A stretch of 34,823 nt of DNA, taken from positions 1-34,823 of the forward strand of contig JAFQVE010000173.1 in assembly GCA_017408185.1 (NCBI GenBank), in the 5' to 3' direction. Origin of the DNA: Oscillospiraceae bacterium (GTDB lineage: Bacteria; Bacillota_A; Clostridia; Oscillospirales; JAAYXM01). This document shows positions 8,172-16,424 of this stretch, piece by piece. A program made the translations under genes and the position numbers. A model generated the notes under the pieces. It ran no database searches. It was not told where the DNA came from and was given only the letters and a program-made list of their open reading frames with translations. Position 1 is the stretch's first letter, and each line of letters starts with the position of its first letter.

Positions 8172-8915
8172 TTAGCATTCAAGACGCTGCAGATCGATAT
8201 TCCAAACACCGGAGGTCAAGGTAATATCGTTTATATCTGCAAAAGTAATCAAAATGGGGTTATCTGTAATCTGGCCATAAACCGCATCCCACAACGTTGC
8301 CACCTTGCTGGTATTCATTGTGATGAGTTTTGTGAGTTCAACTACAGCCTTTCGGGCTTCTTCTGCGACGGCTGTTGCCTGTTCTGCAATAGCCATCGCT
8401 CTGTTCGCAGTTTCCTGTGCGGTGACAACAAAGGAATGATAAAAGTCAAAATCCTCCTTTGTAGCATTTGCAGCACTTCGTATATAGGCCGTTACGTTTG
8501 TGGCGACGCCGATCATCGTGATAATATCGATGGTTTTTTCGATTATCGTTGCTCCACCGGTCGGAGGAATCCATTCTGCAGCTTCTCCGCAGTTTCCGTA
8601 ACAATAAAGAACCTCACCGATGTCCGGATCCTCCGCATAAAGACCCAGTTCACGGTAATAAAAGCCGTCGTTCAAGTCTTTATTCGAGAAAATACCTCCG
8701 ATGATTGCGGTACCATCGTTATTGACTTTTAATTTTGTGATTTCAATTGAAACTTGAGGGCTGACCACTCCGGAAAGATTACGCGGCGTCTGCTCACTTT
8801 CCAGAAAACCGTCACCGAGGACGATTCTGGTGTACTTAATAGGAGCGCCTCCCGCACCTTTCGCAACAAGGAGCAAGCCCGCAGATGTTATGTCGTTATA
8901 AATAAAAGCTGCCAT
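8172..8915 (-). CDS. Tail-collar fibre protein (P2 gpH-like N-terminal domain)
   Basis: The 247-residue protein has the N-terminal phage tail-collar fibre domain (about 1-150). It starts with a membrane/baseplate-type 'tsaG..l.a.a.gg.pi.yt.i.lGdG' pattern, and continues through IFSNKDLNDGFYYRELGLYAEDP. A helical coiled-coil section (about 150-190, NATKEDFDFYH ... AEEARKAVVEL) and a short end domain follow. In P2-like phages this gene follows gpI and joins the fibre to the baseplate. This one is short, so the receptor-binding part is probably supplied by the next genes. AGGAG precedes the ATG. Confidence 0.8.
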   Translation of the reverse strand: MAAFIYNDITSAGLLLVAKGAGGAPIKYTRIVLGDGFLESEQTPRNLSGVVSPQVSIEITKLKVNNDGTAIIGGIFSNKDLNDGFYYRELGLYAEDPDIGEVLYCYGNCGEAAEWIPPTGGATIIEKTIDIITMIGVATNVTAYIRSAANATKEDFDFYHSFVVTAQETANRAMAIAEQATAVAEEARKAVVELTKLITMNTSKVATLWDAVYGQITDNPILITFADINDITLTSGVWNIDLQRLEC

Positions 8916-8933
8916 TTGCTATTCTCCTATATC

Positions 8934-9593
8934 TTAAAAAAAGTTGACAGTATTTGCGTAAGTGTCCTCGTGTTTCTCCATAGCAACACCGGTTCTGACA
9001 TAAAGCGTGGTGTTTTCCTGCCAGATACCAGTTTCCGGACCGATGACGTGGGTTTCTTCCGTATATTCGCTCATAGCAAACCCAGCATATAAATGCATCT
9101 CACCGGTAAGGCTGATTAAAATTGAATCAAGCCACGAGCTGCGCCTTTTTACAACACCGAGCAGCTTCAAAAATAGCTGCAGATTATTGTTGACGAGCTC
9201 CGGATTTGCACTTAATACTTTGAAATGGTGGGGCTCACCGCCGTATTCAAACCATTCTCGAACCTCACCGGATCCAAAATAGCTTGTTACGATCTGCTCC
9301 ACAGCATAGCTGGTCCCCAGCTTTGAATAAACAAGGTCGCTGTTACGAATGACGGTTCTTTTGGTTTCAATAGAAGCAGTGCTGTCATACCACTGAATAT
9401 TGAGTTCCCAGGCCATTTCGTCGAGCTCTGCTTCATTAAGCTGGTCGAGTTTATCCCAACGGCTCAAAAGGTTGAGCTTTGCGTTTATAGCCTTTGTTAC
9501 TTCATCAGAACCAGCCGAAAGACCCTGGACGCTGCCATCATCGCGCATCCACGCAGGGAGGAGTTTAAGGATCTCAACGTCCTGTAACTTCAT
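8934..9593 (-). CDS. I: Baseplate wedge protein, P2 gpI-like
   Basis: The 219-residue protein matches the tail protein I pattern: LLPAWMRDDGSVQGLS near the N-terminus, then LDEMAWELNIQWYD, IRNSDLVYSKLGTSYAVEQIV and FGSGEVREWFEYGGEPHHFKV. P2 gpI works with gpJ in the baseplate wedge. The gene starts three bases from the stop of the gpJ-like gene, behind a GGGGGTGG ribosome site. Order J-I-H is as in P2. The symbol is assigned by homology to P2. Confidence 0.87.
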   Translation of the reverse strand: MKLQDVEILKLLPAWMRDDGSVQGLSAGSDEVTKAINAKLNLLSRWDKLDQLNEAELDEMAWELNIQWYDSTASIETKRTVIRNSDLVYSKLGTSYAVEQIVTSYFGSGEVREWFEYGGEPHHFKVLSANPELVNNNLQLFLKLLGVVKRRSSWLDSILISLTGEMHLYAGFAMSEYTEETHVIGPETGIWQENTTLYVRTGVAMEKHEDTYANTVNFF

Positions 9594-10985
9594 TTACACC
9601 ACCCCCGTCATGCTCACGTGGCTGACTGTCAGATTTCCGCTGAATTTTGCAACTTCGGTGTCTGCGATAGGTATGTGCGTCGGCTGAACAACGTCAACTC
9701 TTATCGCACCGGTGAGGTTTTCACCCCAGTGCGGGCAGAGTATCATCTTACGAAGCTGGTCGGGGTTAATATCACGGCCGAGCGCCTCTGTCTGCCATTC
9801 GTTATAGCGCATAATTGCGCCGTTGGCACCTTCCACGTTTGCCACAACTTCGGACTCTGTCGAGGGAGTGGTGTAATAAACCAGCTCAATATCATAGCTC
9901 ACAGTTTTGGGAGCATCGACACTCACTTTGTCTGTTAAGGGTCGTATATCCTTGGCGTTTACAACGTCGAGGATCTTCTGAAGCATAGCCTCGTCCGGAA
10001 CTTGCCCATCTTTGAGAAGTGGCACGATTTTCACGCAGCCCTCAAGGGTTCTGTCGTATTCAATAAAAACACTTTCAGCGTTTGCCAAAGAACCCATGAG
10101 GTTTATGGTAATTAAGCTGTTGTTTTCTTTGTATGTGTAGTCAGTACCAAAGAGTGCTCTTTCTGCATTTTCGTCAGCTCTGACGACCAGAGTGTATTCA
10201 TTAAAGTTTCCTCCGATAAATACATGACCATCATATACCGGCACAGTTTCCGCAACATGCTCACTTTCGCTGACGGCTTTGACATCCATAATGGAACTGT
10301 CAGCCGTCAAGGCCCAGTAAATATAAGCAGTTTCCGGACCGGCTGTCGATTTCTTTGCAGGAGCCAGACGAATACGCTCACGGAAACGATCGTCGCCTTC
10401 GGTGGTGTAAGGTTCTCCGTCGTCGCCGCCGGTGGACTCTTTAACATTGGTTACTTTTTCGATATAAGGAATCAAATCGACGAGAACATTAATCGTTCCC
10501 GGAGTGTAACCGTTGTAAGATTCCCCGGCATTTATAGCTGATGCCGGTACGTCCACCGAATACGCACCTGCTTGAAGGACGGCAATATTATCCGTTACGA
10601 AATACACGTTGCCGTCCGGGGTAACCTTCGTCCATTTCGGAATGATTGTATTTGTTTCTCGAGGCGTGCTCAAGGAGAAGCGCATCGTCATTGAAGCCTT
10701 GTTGCCTTCAAGGCGTTTAACTCCAAGACGTTCTCCGATGGCATCTAAAACTTCGCCGCGAGCATAACGTAGGAGCGTTTGACGCCCAACGTCATTGAGC
10801 TTGTTATACAGCGACACAAACACAGCCACAAGAGCCTCGCCATATATCCTGCGCTCATCACCGGGATAGAGAGGCTCTCCGGTGCCTTTTTCAAGGGCCG
10901 TGATTATGGTGTTATAAATGGTCGTTGCATCAACAGTGGTGAGGTGGATTTCCTCGCCATAAATATTGGTTGCTTCTGTGCTCAT
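9594..10985 (-). CDS. J: Baseplate assembly protein J-like
   Basis: The 463-residue protein is a baseplate_J family member (P2 gpJ, Mu gp47, XkdT). The core reads PGDERRIYGEALVAVFVSLYNKLNDVG, then RYARGEVLDAIGERLGVKRL and FRERIRLAPAKKSTAGPETAYIYWALTAD. It forms the ring/wedge of the baseplate. I prefer ATG 10985 because GGGGG lies eight bases before it; an in-frame GTG at 10994 touches that site. It follows the gp25-like gene, the usual order. Confidence 0.9.
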   Translation of the reverse strand: MSTEATNIYGEEIHLTTVDATTIYNTIITALEKGTGEPLYPGDERRIYGEALVAVFVSLYNKLNDVGRQTLLRYARGEVLDAIGERLGVKRLEGNKASMTMRFSLSTPRETNTIIPKWTKVTPDGNVYFVTDNIAVLQAGAYSVDVPASAINAGESYNGYTPGTINVLVDLIPYIEKVTNVKESTGGDDGEPYTTEGDDRFRERIRLAPAKKSTAGPETAYIYWALTADSSIMDVKAVSESEHVAETVPVYDGHVFIGGNFNEYTLVVRADENAERALFGTDYTYKENNSLITINLMGSLANAESVFIEYDRTLEGCVKIVPLLKDGQVPDEAMLQKILDVVNAKDIRPLTDKVSVDAPKTVSYDIELVYYTTPSTESEVVANVEGANGAIMRYNEWQTEALGRDINPDQLRKMILCPHWGENLTGAIRVDVVQPTHIPIADTEVAKFSGNLTVSHVSMTGVV

Positions 10986-11000
10986 GGTTTCCACCCCCTG

Positions 11001-11276
11001 TTAATTGTTTATGTTGTCGATATCAACAGACATCTGGTAACCGCCGACTTCTGCGGCCAATGCCTTCAAATCGACATCGCCGAGATCCACACGCGGCTCA
11101 TAAGTTTCCAAAACAAACTCGACGTCTGCCTTGAGCTCCGGACCCGCAATTTCGCTCGGCTGATCTATTAACTTACGGTCGATCCCTTTGATGCGCTCAT
11201 AAGGAACCTCACCGCGTATTGTTTTCAAAAGATTCTGTACGCAAATCTGTGGCGCTCCGTTGCCGGTTGCTTTCAT
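11001..11276 (-). CDS. W: Baseplate protein W / gp25-like
   Basis: The 91-residue protein lies exactly where the gp25-like baseplate wedge gene (P2 gpW, XkdS) is expected, directly before J. It contains QNLLKTIRGEVPYERIKGIDRKLID, compatible with the IRGE-P-R stretch found in this family. It then has an acidic PRVDLGDVDLKAL segment as in the gp25 C-terminus. GAGG precedes the ATG. It is shorter than T4 gp25 (132), as phage tail-like versions often are. Assignment combines position and weak motifs. Confidence 0.7.
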   Translation of the reverse strand: MKATGNGAPQICVQNLLKTIRGEVPYERIKGIDRKLIDQPSEIAGPELKADVEFVLETYEPRVDLGDVDLKALAAEVGGYQMSVDIDNINN

Positions 11277-11290
11277 GGGATCACCTCTCT

Positions 11291-11824
11291 TTAATTAAGT
11301 AATAGCTGTGTATTATTTGGTTTTTTTGCAGCCTTTTTACTTGTGGATGCCCCAACATCTAAAGCACTGAGGCGTTTTCCGGTACCGGTAGAACCGGTTG
11401 TTCCGCTTGATTTTGCTTTTTTACTGCTGGCTTCTTCCGCGTATTCCGTCAAGGTAATGGAAATCTTACCTTTAACGATTCTTCCGAAGTCATCGAGTAT
11501 GGTATCACCCAGGCTGACCGCAGTGAGTTGGAGATTAGGCGGGCCGAAACGTCTGCCCGCAAGATAGAAGGGGGCATAATTTCCGACTTGAGCCGTCCAG
11601 CTTTCATATTCACTACGGACATCACTCCCGGCGACTGCAGCGAGGTCAAAATCAAAATTGAAAGTCTGCAATTTGAGGGCTTTTGTGTTTGTTGCAGGGG
11701 AACCGGCTTTATCGTCGCTGTTTTCGGTATCAAGCTCAACGCTTGCGGATATTCCGTTTAAAACTGCGACTCTTCGGCTGGAAACTTCCCATGTTTTCAA
11801 GCCCCATTTTGCCATTATGGCCAT
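11291..11824 (-). CDS. Tail protein, P2 gpU-like
   Basis: The 177-residue protein has a beta-rich N-terminal two thirds (WGLKTWEVSSRRVAVLNG ... SVEL, FNFDFDLAAVAG, YESWTAQVGNYAPFYLAGRRFG, ILDDFGRIVKGKISITLTEYAEE). This matches the P2 gpU pattern of tail terminator/baseplate proteins. A basic low-complexity tail (SSKKAKSSGTTGSTGTGK ... KKAAKK) follows. P2 gpU acts at the tail tip or terminator. The gene lies between the spike and W genes. Two in-frame starts (11824 and 11815) are possible; AGGAGG supports the first. Confidence 0.65.
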   Translation of the reverse strand: MAIMAKWGLKTWEVSSRRVAVLNGISASVELDTENSDDKAGSPATNTKALKLQTFNFDFDLAAVAGSDVRSEYESWTAQVGNYAPFYLAGRRFGPPNLQLTAVSLGDTILDDFGRIVKGKISITLTEYAEEASSKKAKSSGTTGSTGTGKRLSALDVGASTSKKAAKKPNNTQLLLN

Positions 11825-11839
11825 GCATTCCTCGCCTCC

Positions 11840-12229
11840 TTATTTTGGAGTCGTTGTCGTACCTCCAGAAGATTCGGAGTGCGTGTGATTTTTCAGACTG
11901 ATATTTTCAGCCTTCACATCGCCATTCAAGACATCGACTTTTCCTTTTTTTACGCTTATATCACCAAGAACGGTGCCGCTCCATTCACCATCCATTCTGG
12001 TAATAATGGAGCCGGTGCCATCTTCAAAAACAGCATAGATAACCTCGGTTCCGGGTGCCAGATTGCCCATCTCTCCGCGAAGGTACCACGGAATTGTAAG
12101 CGGTCGAGTAACCGCTCCGTCCGCGGTGCTGGGAAGAACACGGGCTCTTGTCGGATCACCGTTTCTGTCCGACGCTCCTTCAATAGAAGAAATCGTGCCC
12201 TTTTGTATCATTTGGTTATTGCTGTTCAT
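11840..12229 (-). CDS. V: Baseplate central spike protein, gpV-like
   Basis: The 129-residue protein starts with an OB-fold-like region (GTISSIEGASDRNGDPTRARV ... EVIYAVFEDGTGSIITRM). A short repeated beta part (DISVKKGKVDVLNGDVKAENISL) follows, then NHTHSE at residues 114-119. The H115-x-H117 motif is the iron-binding tip of phage membrane-piercing spikes such as P2 gpV. A glycine/threonine-rich end follows. It should sit at the tip of the contractile tail and puncture the envelope. It starts one base after the gpD-like stop. Confidence 0.8.
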   Translation of the reverse strand: MNSNNQMIQKGTISSIEGASDRNGDPTRARVLPSTADGAVTRPLTIPWYLRGEMGNLAPGTEVIYAVFEDGTGSIITRMDGEWSGTVLGDISVKKGKVDVLNGDVKAENISLKNHTHSESSGGTTTTPK

Positions 12230-13150
12230 TTAATACCCCTCCAGAGGTTTACGGAGATAAACTTTACTCCGTGTTTTTACATAATCGTGACGGATCCGGC
12301 TAATGAAAGCCGGACCATCCCACGATTTTACACCCTCGGTTGTCAGAGTTATTATGGAGCCTGCTGCGTAATTACGCAGTAATGACCCTGTCCAGAGGGT
12401 TCCGACCGTTGCCTCTTTGTTGGCATCTCGTAAAAGCCCTTTTGCAAAGCGATCTGCTTCTGCCTGGTTACTCATAGGAATAGGAATAACCTTTCGCAGG
12501 ACTTTATCGCCCCCGGAGGGAGCCGAGAAGTGGCCGGTAAGACCGCCGTTGACAACTTCTGCAGAGTCAAAAGCACTGTTGCCTTCATCTCTGTATTCAA
12601 AGTCGCTGGCAGGCGTAATGGTTATGGAATCAGTCGGCGACTGGCCTTCCATGTACGCCTGGTCATAAACCACCAGTTTGCCGTCATATACTAAAAACGC
12701 CGCTCCCTCAAGGGAACAGCGAATCTGCAGGAAGGCAAAGTCGGGAAGGTTATTCTGCTCGACGTATTCGTAGGTCTGGTCCGTAATTCCATAGGTTTCA
12801 AGCGTAAGGCCGTGTCTGTCCGCGATTTCCTGCGCAAGCTGTAAAAACTTGACCTTTTCCCACGACTTACTCCGTTTATCTTTTACGGACTGCGGCATGG
12901 AATAGGCTCGCAGAGTAATCATTCCAGACTCCGGAACAACGCTCTCAATAAACATTTTTCCGGTTTTTGCGGCTCCATCTTCAATGGCGATTATGTCACC
13001 TTTCTGGGGATTCCAAACATCCCACAGTTGCCGGGTATCGTTGAGCTTGAGAAGCAGCTCATCGCTCTGTTTTTCGGCGTACATATCATGGAAACAGCGA
13101 TGGACGCTTATTTCCGGGTATATATCGACGCCTTCATACAAAACCTTCAC
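12230..13150 (-). CDS. D: Baseplate hub / late control protein D-like
   Basis: The 306-residue protein belongs to the gpD/XkdQ hub group. It opens with beta strands around HRCFHDMYAEKQSDELLLKLND, has DVWNPQKGDIIAIEDG and TGKMFIESVVPESGMITLRAYSMP, then KFLQLAQEIADRHGL and YVEQNNLPDFAFLQIRCSLEGAAFLVYDGKLVVYD. These are the conserved steps of the family. The hub carries the spike (next gene) at the end of the tail tube. The gene follows the LysM-like X gene, as in P2. The ATG has AGGTGAG upstream. Confidence 0.87.
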   Translation of the reverse strand: MKVLYEGVDIYPEISVHRCFHDMYAEKQSDELLLKLNDTRQLWDVWNPQKGDIIAIEDGAAKTGKMFIESVVPESGMITLRAYSMPQSVKDKRSKSWEKVKFLQLAQEIADRHGLTLETYGITDQTYEYVEQNNLPDFAFLQIRCSLEGAAFLVYDGKLVVYDQAYMEGQSPTDSITITPASDFEYRDEGNSAFDSAEVVNGGLTGHFSAPSGGDKVLRKVIPIPMSNQAEADRFAKGLLRDANKEATVGTLWTGSLLRNYAAGSIITLTTEGVKSWDGPAFISRIRHDYVKTRSKVYLRKPLEGY

Positions 13151-13154
13151 AAGC

Positions 13155-13379
13155 TCACCTCCTCCACGGCGGCAGAGAATCGGGAGTGGTTACAGTTTCA
13201 ACTGTCGGAATCTGTATTTCCTCGCCACCATCAAAAATAAGAGTGTCGCAAAAATCCAAGTTTGCGGCAATTATTGTGCTTGCCATTCTTTCTTCGTTGT
13301 AAGCTGCCAGGGCTATACTGTCGAATGTATCGCCGCCTTGAGCGATATATTTAATATAGCCTGTTATCCGCTGTGACAT
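13155..13379 (-). CDS. X: Tail protein X-like (LysM domain)
   Basis: The protein is 74 residues from ATG 13379, chosen because GGGAGGG lies upstream, and it overlaps the tape-measure 3' end by 29 bases. It has a LysM-like module: YIAQGGDTFDSIALAAYNEERMASTIIAANLDF, then ILIPTVE-like ending (EIQIPTVETV). P2 gpX and related proteins contain this short LysM unit and link the tape measure region to the hub gpD. It ends in PPWRR, a conserved-looking end of this family. Confidence 0.87.
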   Translation of the reverse strand: MSQRITGYIKYIAQGGDTFDSIALAAYNEERMASTIIAANLDFCDTLIFDGGEEIQIPTVETVTTPDSLPPWRR

Positions 13380-15330
13380 AAGTGCCGCCCTCCCTTCGGT
13401 TGAGTGCTTCGAGTACAAAGTCGATGAACTCCGGCTCGAGCTCCTTCAATTTACGAATCAGAGCGTCCTCGTCCGTGTCACCCTCGATCTTGATCTGCGG
13501 GGAGAAAGAAAGACCGCTCAAATCATAGACGACGGAAGTGCCGGTGTTACCACTCATCAGCTCGTAATCGCTCTCCGTAGAAGCACCGAGCATACGTCCG
13601 GCTCTGGCCCAGTATGCAAGGTTCTCGCTTCGATATGCCGGGTTAAAGCTGATTACTGCTTCTGTCGGATAATTCGGATCTTCACCGGCAATAGAGGGTC
13701 CACTTGTAAAACCACCGGTTGCATAACCTTCCGGAGCCTTTGCGTTTCCGGTAAAAAGGTCAACCACCCAGCCGAGTCCATCGGCCACCCAGCCGACCAC
13801 GTCAGCTATCCAGCCAACGATTACGCCGAGCAAGTTTGCGATGGGACCAAGCGCATCAATGATGGGCTGGAACATCGGCAGAAGAACCGGAATCAATTTG
13901 ACCACTATTGGCAAAATGCTCGATGCGATTTGAGTCAGCAACGGCAAAACAGTCGAAAGGATGCTCGCAATAGGAGGGAGAATCGCATTCACTATTTCCA
14001 TGAGCGGCGGTATCAGCTGGTCTGCCAATTCCAAAAGCGGAGGCAGCAACGTGCTTATAAGTGAAAAGAGAACCGGTAAAAGTCCGGACGCCAGCTTGGT
14101 AATAAGGGGGAGGACGTCCCGCAATACTTCGCCCGCTCCGATTAAAAATTCCTCGACGAATGGCATGCACGCCTCGGTCGTTTCGGAAATTATCGGAATA
14201 ATGCTCTCAAGGGAGTCTTTTATAATCGGAGCCAAATCCGTCAGGACATTTGCAATCATTGACGCCATCGGCAGGAGAGCAACTTCGCCTGTGCGCTTTA
14301 TCTGCTCAAATGCGCTGCCGAGGTCGTCATATTTGACCTCGTTGATCTTGTTGAGAGCGTCTGCTCCGTCGTAAGCCGCTGTTTCTATATCCGCAAGAAC
14401 GGGCAAAACACCAGCTTCAAGATCCTCGAACTGTGTTCCGAAAAGGGAAACACCGATTTGATTTTTAAGTAACGGATCTTCTATGGCGTTGAGAGCTTCT
14501 ATCGTATCGAAAAACGCCGCGTTTGCACTTTCACCGCCAGCGGCGAAGGCTTTAAACATAGCATTAGCATTTAAGCCCAGGCTTTTGAATGCTTCACGGC
14601 TTGTGTCGCTGCCGTCTTTCGCTCGAATATTAAACTCTTTGACCGCGTCGCCAACCTTGTCAATGGAGAACATACCCGCATCGGCGCCGTTAATCAAACT
14701 TCCGACAAATTGATCCGCGCTCAAACCGAGTGCAGCGAATTGTCCGCTGTATTCGTTCAAAGTGTCGAGAAGGTCGCCGTTCTTGTCTGCACCATTCTGG
14801 GCTCCGGTGGCGATTAAGCCGTAAGCCTCTTCCGCGCTGATGTTGAAGTTCTTCATCAATGCGGCAGCTGTCCTTGCGCTTTCGCTTATGTCATAATCAA
14901 AGGTGTCACGCAGGGCAAAACCGGCTGCGGTTGCTTCTTCAAGAGCCTCACCGGTAAGATCTGTTACTTTTTGTGTTGCCGCCAAACCATCGGCGACGTC
15001 TTGAAAATCCTCGCCAAGTCCTTTAGCGTAAATGTCTTTTACGGTATCGCCAAGAGCTGCAAGCTCGTCACCGGTTACTCCGGTGGAGGCAGCCAGTTGG
15101 TTCATCGTACTATTCCATTCATCGCCGAGATTTGTGAGATATTTGCCAGCCTCAAAAACTGCCTTGCCGGTCGCGACTGCGATACCACCTACGGCACCGC
15201 CAACAGCCACCGCTTTCCAGTTTACCTTTTCAAGGCGGCCAGACACATCTTCTAACGCTTTTCCGAGTGATGGATCGACGGTTCCAGCAAAACTAACAAC
15301 TGTTTGAAGCACTTTATTTTTGCCGGCCAT
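13351..15330 (-). CDS. Tail tape measure protein
   Basis: The protein is 659 residues from ATG 15330, which has AGGAGG eight bases upstream; it sets the tail length and passes through the tail tube. The N-terminal part has TMP-type helices (LTNLGDEWNSTMNQLAASTGVTGDELAALG). The TIGR-type tape measure core continues to about residue 330. Residues 409-496 are eight successive 11-residue units, each ending in proline (for example PLMEIVNAILP, LLTQIASSILP). Strongly hydrophobic W-rich helices follow (about 500-530), then a soluble C-terminal part. It follows the frameshifted chaperone gene, the usual order. Short length predicts a short tail, about 100 nm. Confidence 0.9.
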   Translation of the reverse strand: MAGKNKVLQTVVSFAGTVDPSLGKALEDVSGRLEKVNWKAVAVGGAVGGIAVATGKAVFEAGKYLTNLGDEWNSTMNQLAASTGVTGDELAALGDTVKDIYAKGLGEDFQDVADGLAATQKVTDLTGEALEEATAAGFALRDTFDYDISESARTAAALMKNFNISAEEAYGLIATGAQNGADKNGDLLDTLNEYSGQFAALGLSADQFVGSLINGADAGMFSIDKVGDAVKEFNIRAKDGSDTSREAFKSLGLNANAMFKAFAAGGESANAAFFDTIEALNAIEDPLLKNQIGVSLFGTQFEDLEAGVLPVLADIETAAYDGADALNKINEVKYDDLGSAFEQIKRTGEVALLPMASMIANVLTDLAPIIKDSLESIIPIISETTEACMPFVEEFLIGAGEVLRDVLPLITKLASGLLPVLFSLISTLLPPLLELADQLIPPLMEIVNAILPPIASILSTVLPLLTQIASSILPIVVKLIPVLLPMFQPIIDALGPIANLLGVIVGWIADVVGWVADGLGWVVDLFTGNAKAPEGYATGGFTSGPSIAGEDPNYPTEAVISFNPAYRSENLAYWARAGRMLGASTESDYELMSGNTGTSVVYDLSGLSFSPQIKIEGDTDEDALIRKLKELEPEFIDFVLEALNRREGGTYVTADNRLY

Positions 15331-15335
15331 TCGCA

Positions 15336-15856
15336 TCACCTCCTCACGTGTCGACGGCCGTTAAAACGTGGGTGTGGCGCCTTGGACGCTTTTTCTTGTT
15401 CTTTTTTAGCGTCCTCAACAGCCTCACCATAATCAGTTAAAAAGTCTGTTAAGCGCTGACTTTCTATTTCTCGGACTGAGGTGTGGAAGACTCGGGCGTA
15501 GTTTCGGACTGCTCGCCGGAGCTGTTTTCCTCGGAGTGTTCCTCCGACCGAGAAGTAGTAAAATTTCTGCCGATCCTCATAAGGGCCATAACGTCAGAAC
15601 CGCTGATGCGTTCAAGGTCGCTGACGTCGATTTCGGGGTTTACCGCAATAATGGCCATCATGCCGAGGTAGAGGTGCATGGAATAGTCCATTTCTGCAGC
15701 ACCGGCAAGACCTCCGGCCTTTGCCGTGGTAGCTTTCAGCTTTCTGGCTTCTGCTTCGGCAAAGAGTGCGACAGTAATTTCGTTTGTGTCATAAGACAGC
15801 TCTTTCAGCTTTTTACCGTTCACCGTAAGGGGTGTGCCAAGTATCAGCTTCTCCAT
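15336..15856 (-). CDS. Tail assembly chaperone, long frameshifted form (E-E' type)
   Basis: Ribosomes that slip by -1 at the heptamer AAATTTT (15566-15560), in the correct phase A-AAT-TTT, leave the short frame at residue 99. They then continue for 74 more residues to a TGA at 15336-15338, for a 173-residue product. The extension begins YYFSVGGTLRG and contains LTDFLTDYGEAVEDAKKEQEKASKAP. The -1 frame stays open through the whole overlap, which the short form ends with a low-complexity acidic tail. Paired short and long chaperones made this way before the tape measure gene are known in lambda (G/GT) and P2 (E/E'). Confidence 0.75.
15464..15856 (-). CDS. Tail assembly chaperone, short form
   Basis: The 130-residue protein has a compact N-terminal domain (GTPLTVNGKKLKELSYDTNEITVALFAEAEARK) and a helical part with YLGMMAIIAVNPEIDVSDLERISGSDVMALMRIGRNF. 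This is the pattern of P2 gpE / Mu gp41-type tail assembly proteins. The last 33 residues are Ser/Glu/Thr-rich and look unstructured, as expected for the part replaced by frameshifting. It binds the tape measure while the tube assembles. A strong terminator precedes it, between it and the tail tube gene. Confidence 0.85.
   Translation of the reverse strand: MEKLILGTPLTVNGKKLKELSYDTNEITVALFAEAEARKLKATTAKAGGLAGAAEMDYSMHLYLGMMAIIAVNPEIDVSDLERISGSDVMALMRIGRNFTTSRSEEHSEENSSGEQSETTPESSTPQSEK
15560..15566 (-). other. Programmed -1 frameshift site AAATTTT
   Basis: The heptamer fits X-XXY-YYZ exactly and is in frame as A-AAT-TTT, codons 98 and 99 of the chaperone. After slippage, the -1 frame is open to 15336. 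No other heptamer of this type stands out in the overlap. Confidence 0.75.
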
Positions 15857-15880
15857 TTTATTTTTGCCTCCTTTTATTTA

Positions 15881-15917
15881 AAAAAAGAAACGTCACTCTT
15901 TACAAAGTGACGTTTCT
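15881..15917 (-). terminator. Strong intrinsic terminator after tail tube gene
   Basis: Arms GAAACGTCACT and AGTGACGTTTC pair perfectly, followed by seven T in the leftward direction. It lies between the tail tube stop and the chaperone start, inside the tail operon. It probably makes tube and sheath mRNA more abundant than chaperone and tape measure mRNA. Confidence 0.9.
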
Positions 15918-15920
15918 ATA

Positions 15921-16424
15921 TCACAGCAAGCTGCGAATGTTTTTACAGTAATCAACTCCGTCAATGCGGAGGATCTGGTTTAACTGGTCGATGAGCCAGT
16001 ATTCCTCTCCGTCAACAAAGAGCTGATAACGGGTTACTGCAAAAGTAATCTCGCTTTCGCTCATGTTTCCGGGATCTACACCCAGACCGGGGATAGATTT
16101 GGGAATAACGCGAAGAAAAGCCTTGAGGCCCACCACTTTGGAGGAACCATCAGAGGTTTTAACGTCTTTTACCCATCTGAATTCGAGGGTTTTACTCTCG
16201 AGTTTTACGAGTTTGCGAAGGCCTTTATCAGTGCCGATTTTGGTAATAGAAGCCTCCATAGCTTCTATCTGTCCGGGCATAGGCATTGACATGGTACCCA
16301 TCGCTTTGAGATCTGCGGTTGCCAGGTTTACTGCCGGAAGGTTAATCGCGACATCTTTCGCCACAAGTGCCCCGTCACAGTACACGGTATCGGCAAGGTT
16401 AGCACCATCAAGGTCAAGCCACAT
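15921..16424 (-). CDS. Major tail tube protein, P2 FII-like
   Basis: The 167-residue protein follows the sheath gene with an overlapping TAATG stop/start. It contains ADTVYCDGALVAKDVAINLPAVNLATADLKAMGTMSMPMPGQIEAMEASITKIG, the typical run of P2-type tube proteins. It then has KPLEFRW-like (KTLEFRWVKDV), LKAFLRVIPKSIPGLGVDPGNMSESEITFAVTRYQLFVDGEEYWLIDQLN and a final KNIRSLL. It makes the rigid inner tube on which the sheath contracts. Sheath-tube order is as in P2. Confidence 0.9.
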   Translation of the reverse strand: MWLDLDGANLADTVYCDGALVAKDVAINLPAVNLATADLKAMGTMSMPMPGQIEAMEASITKIGTDKGLRKLVKLESKTLEFRWVKDVKTSDGSSKVVGLKAFLRVIPKSIPGLGVDPGNMSESEITFAVTRYQLFVDGEEYWLIDQLNQILRIDGVDYCKNIRSLL

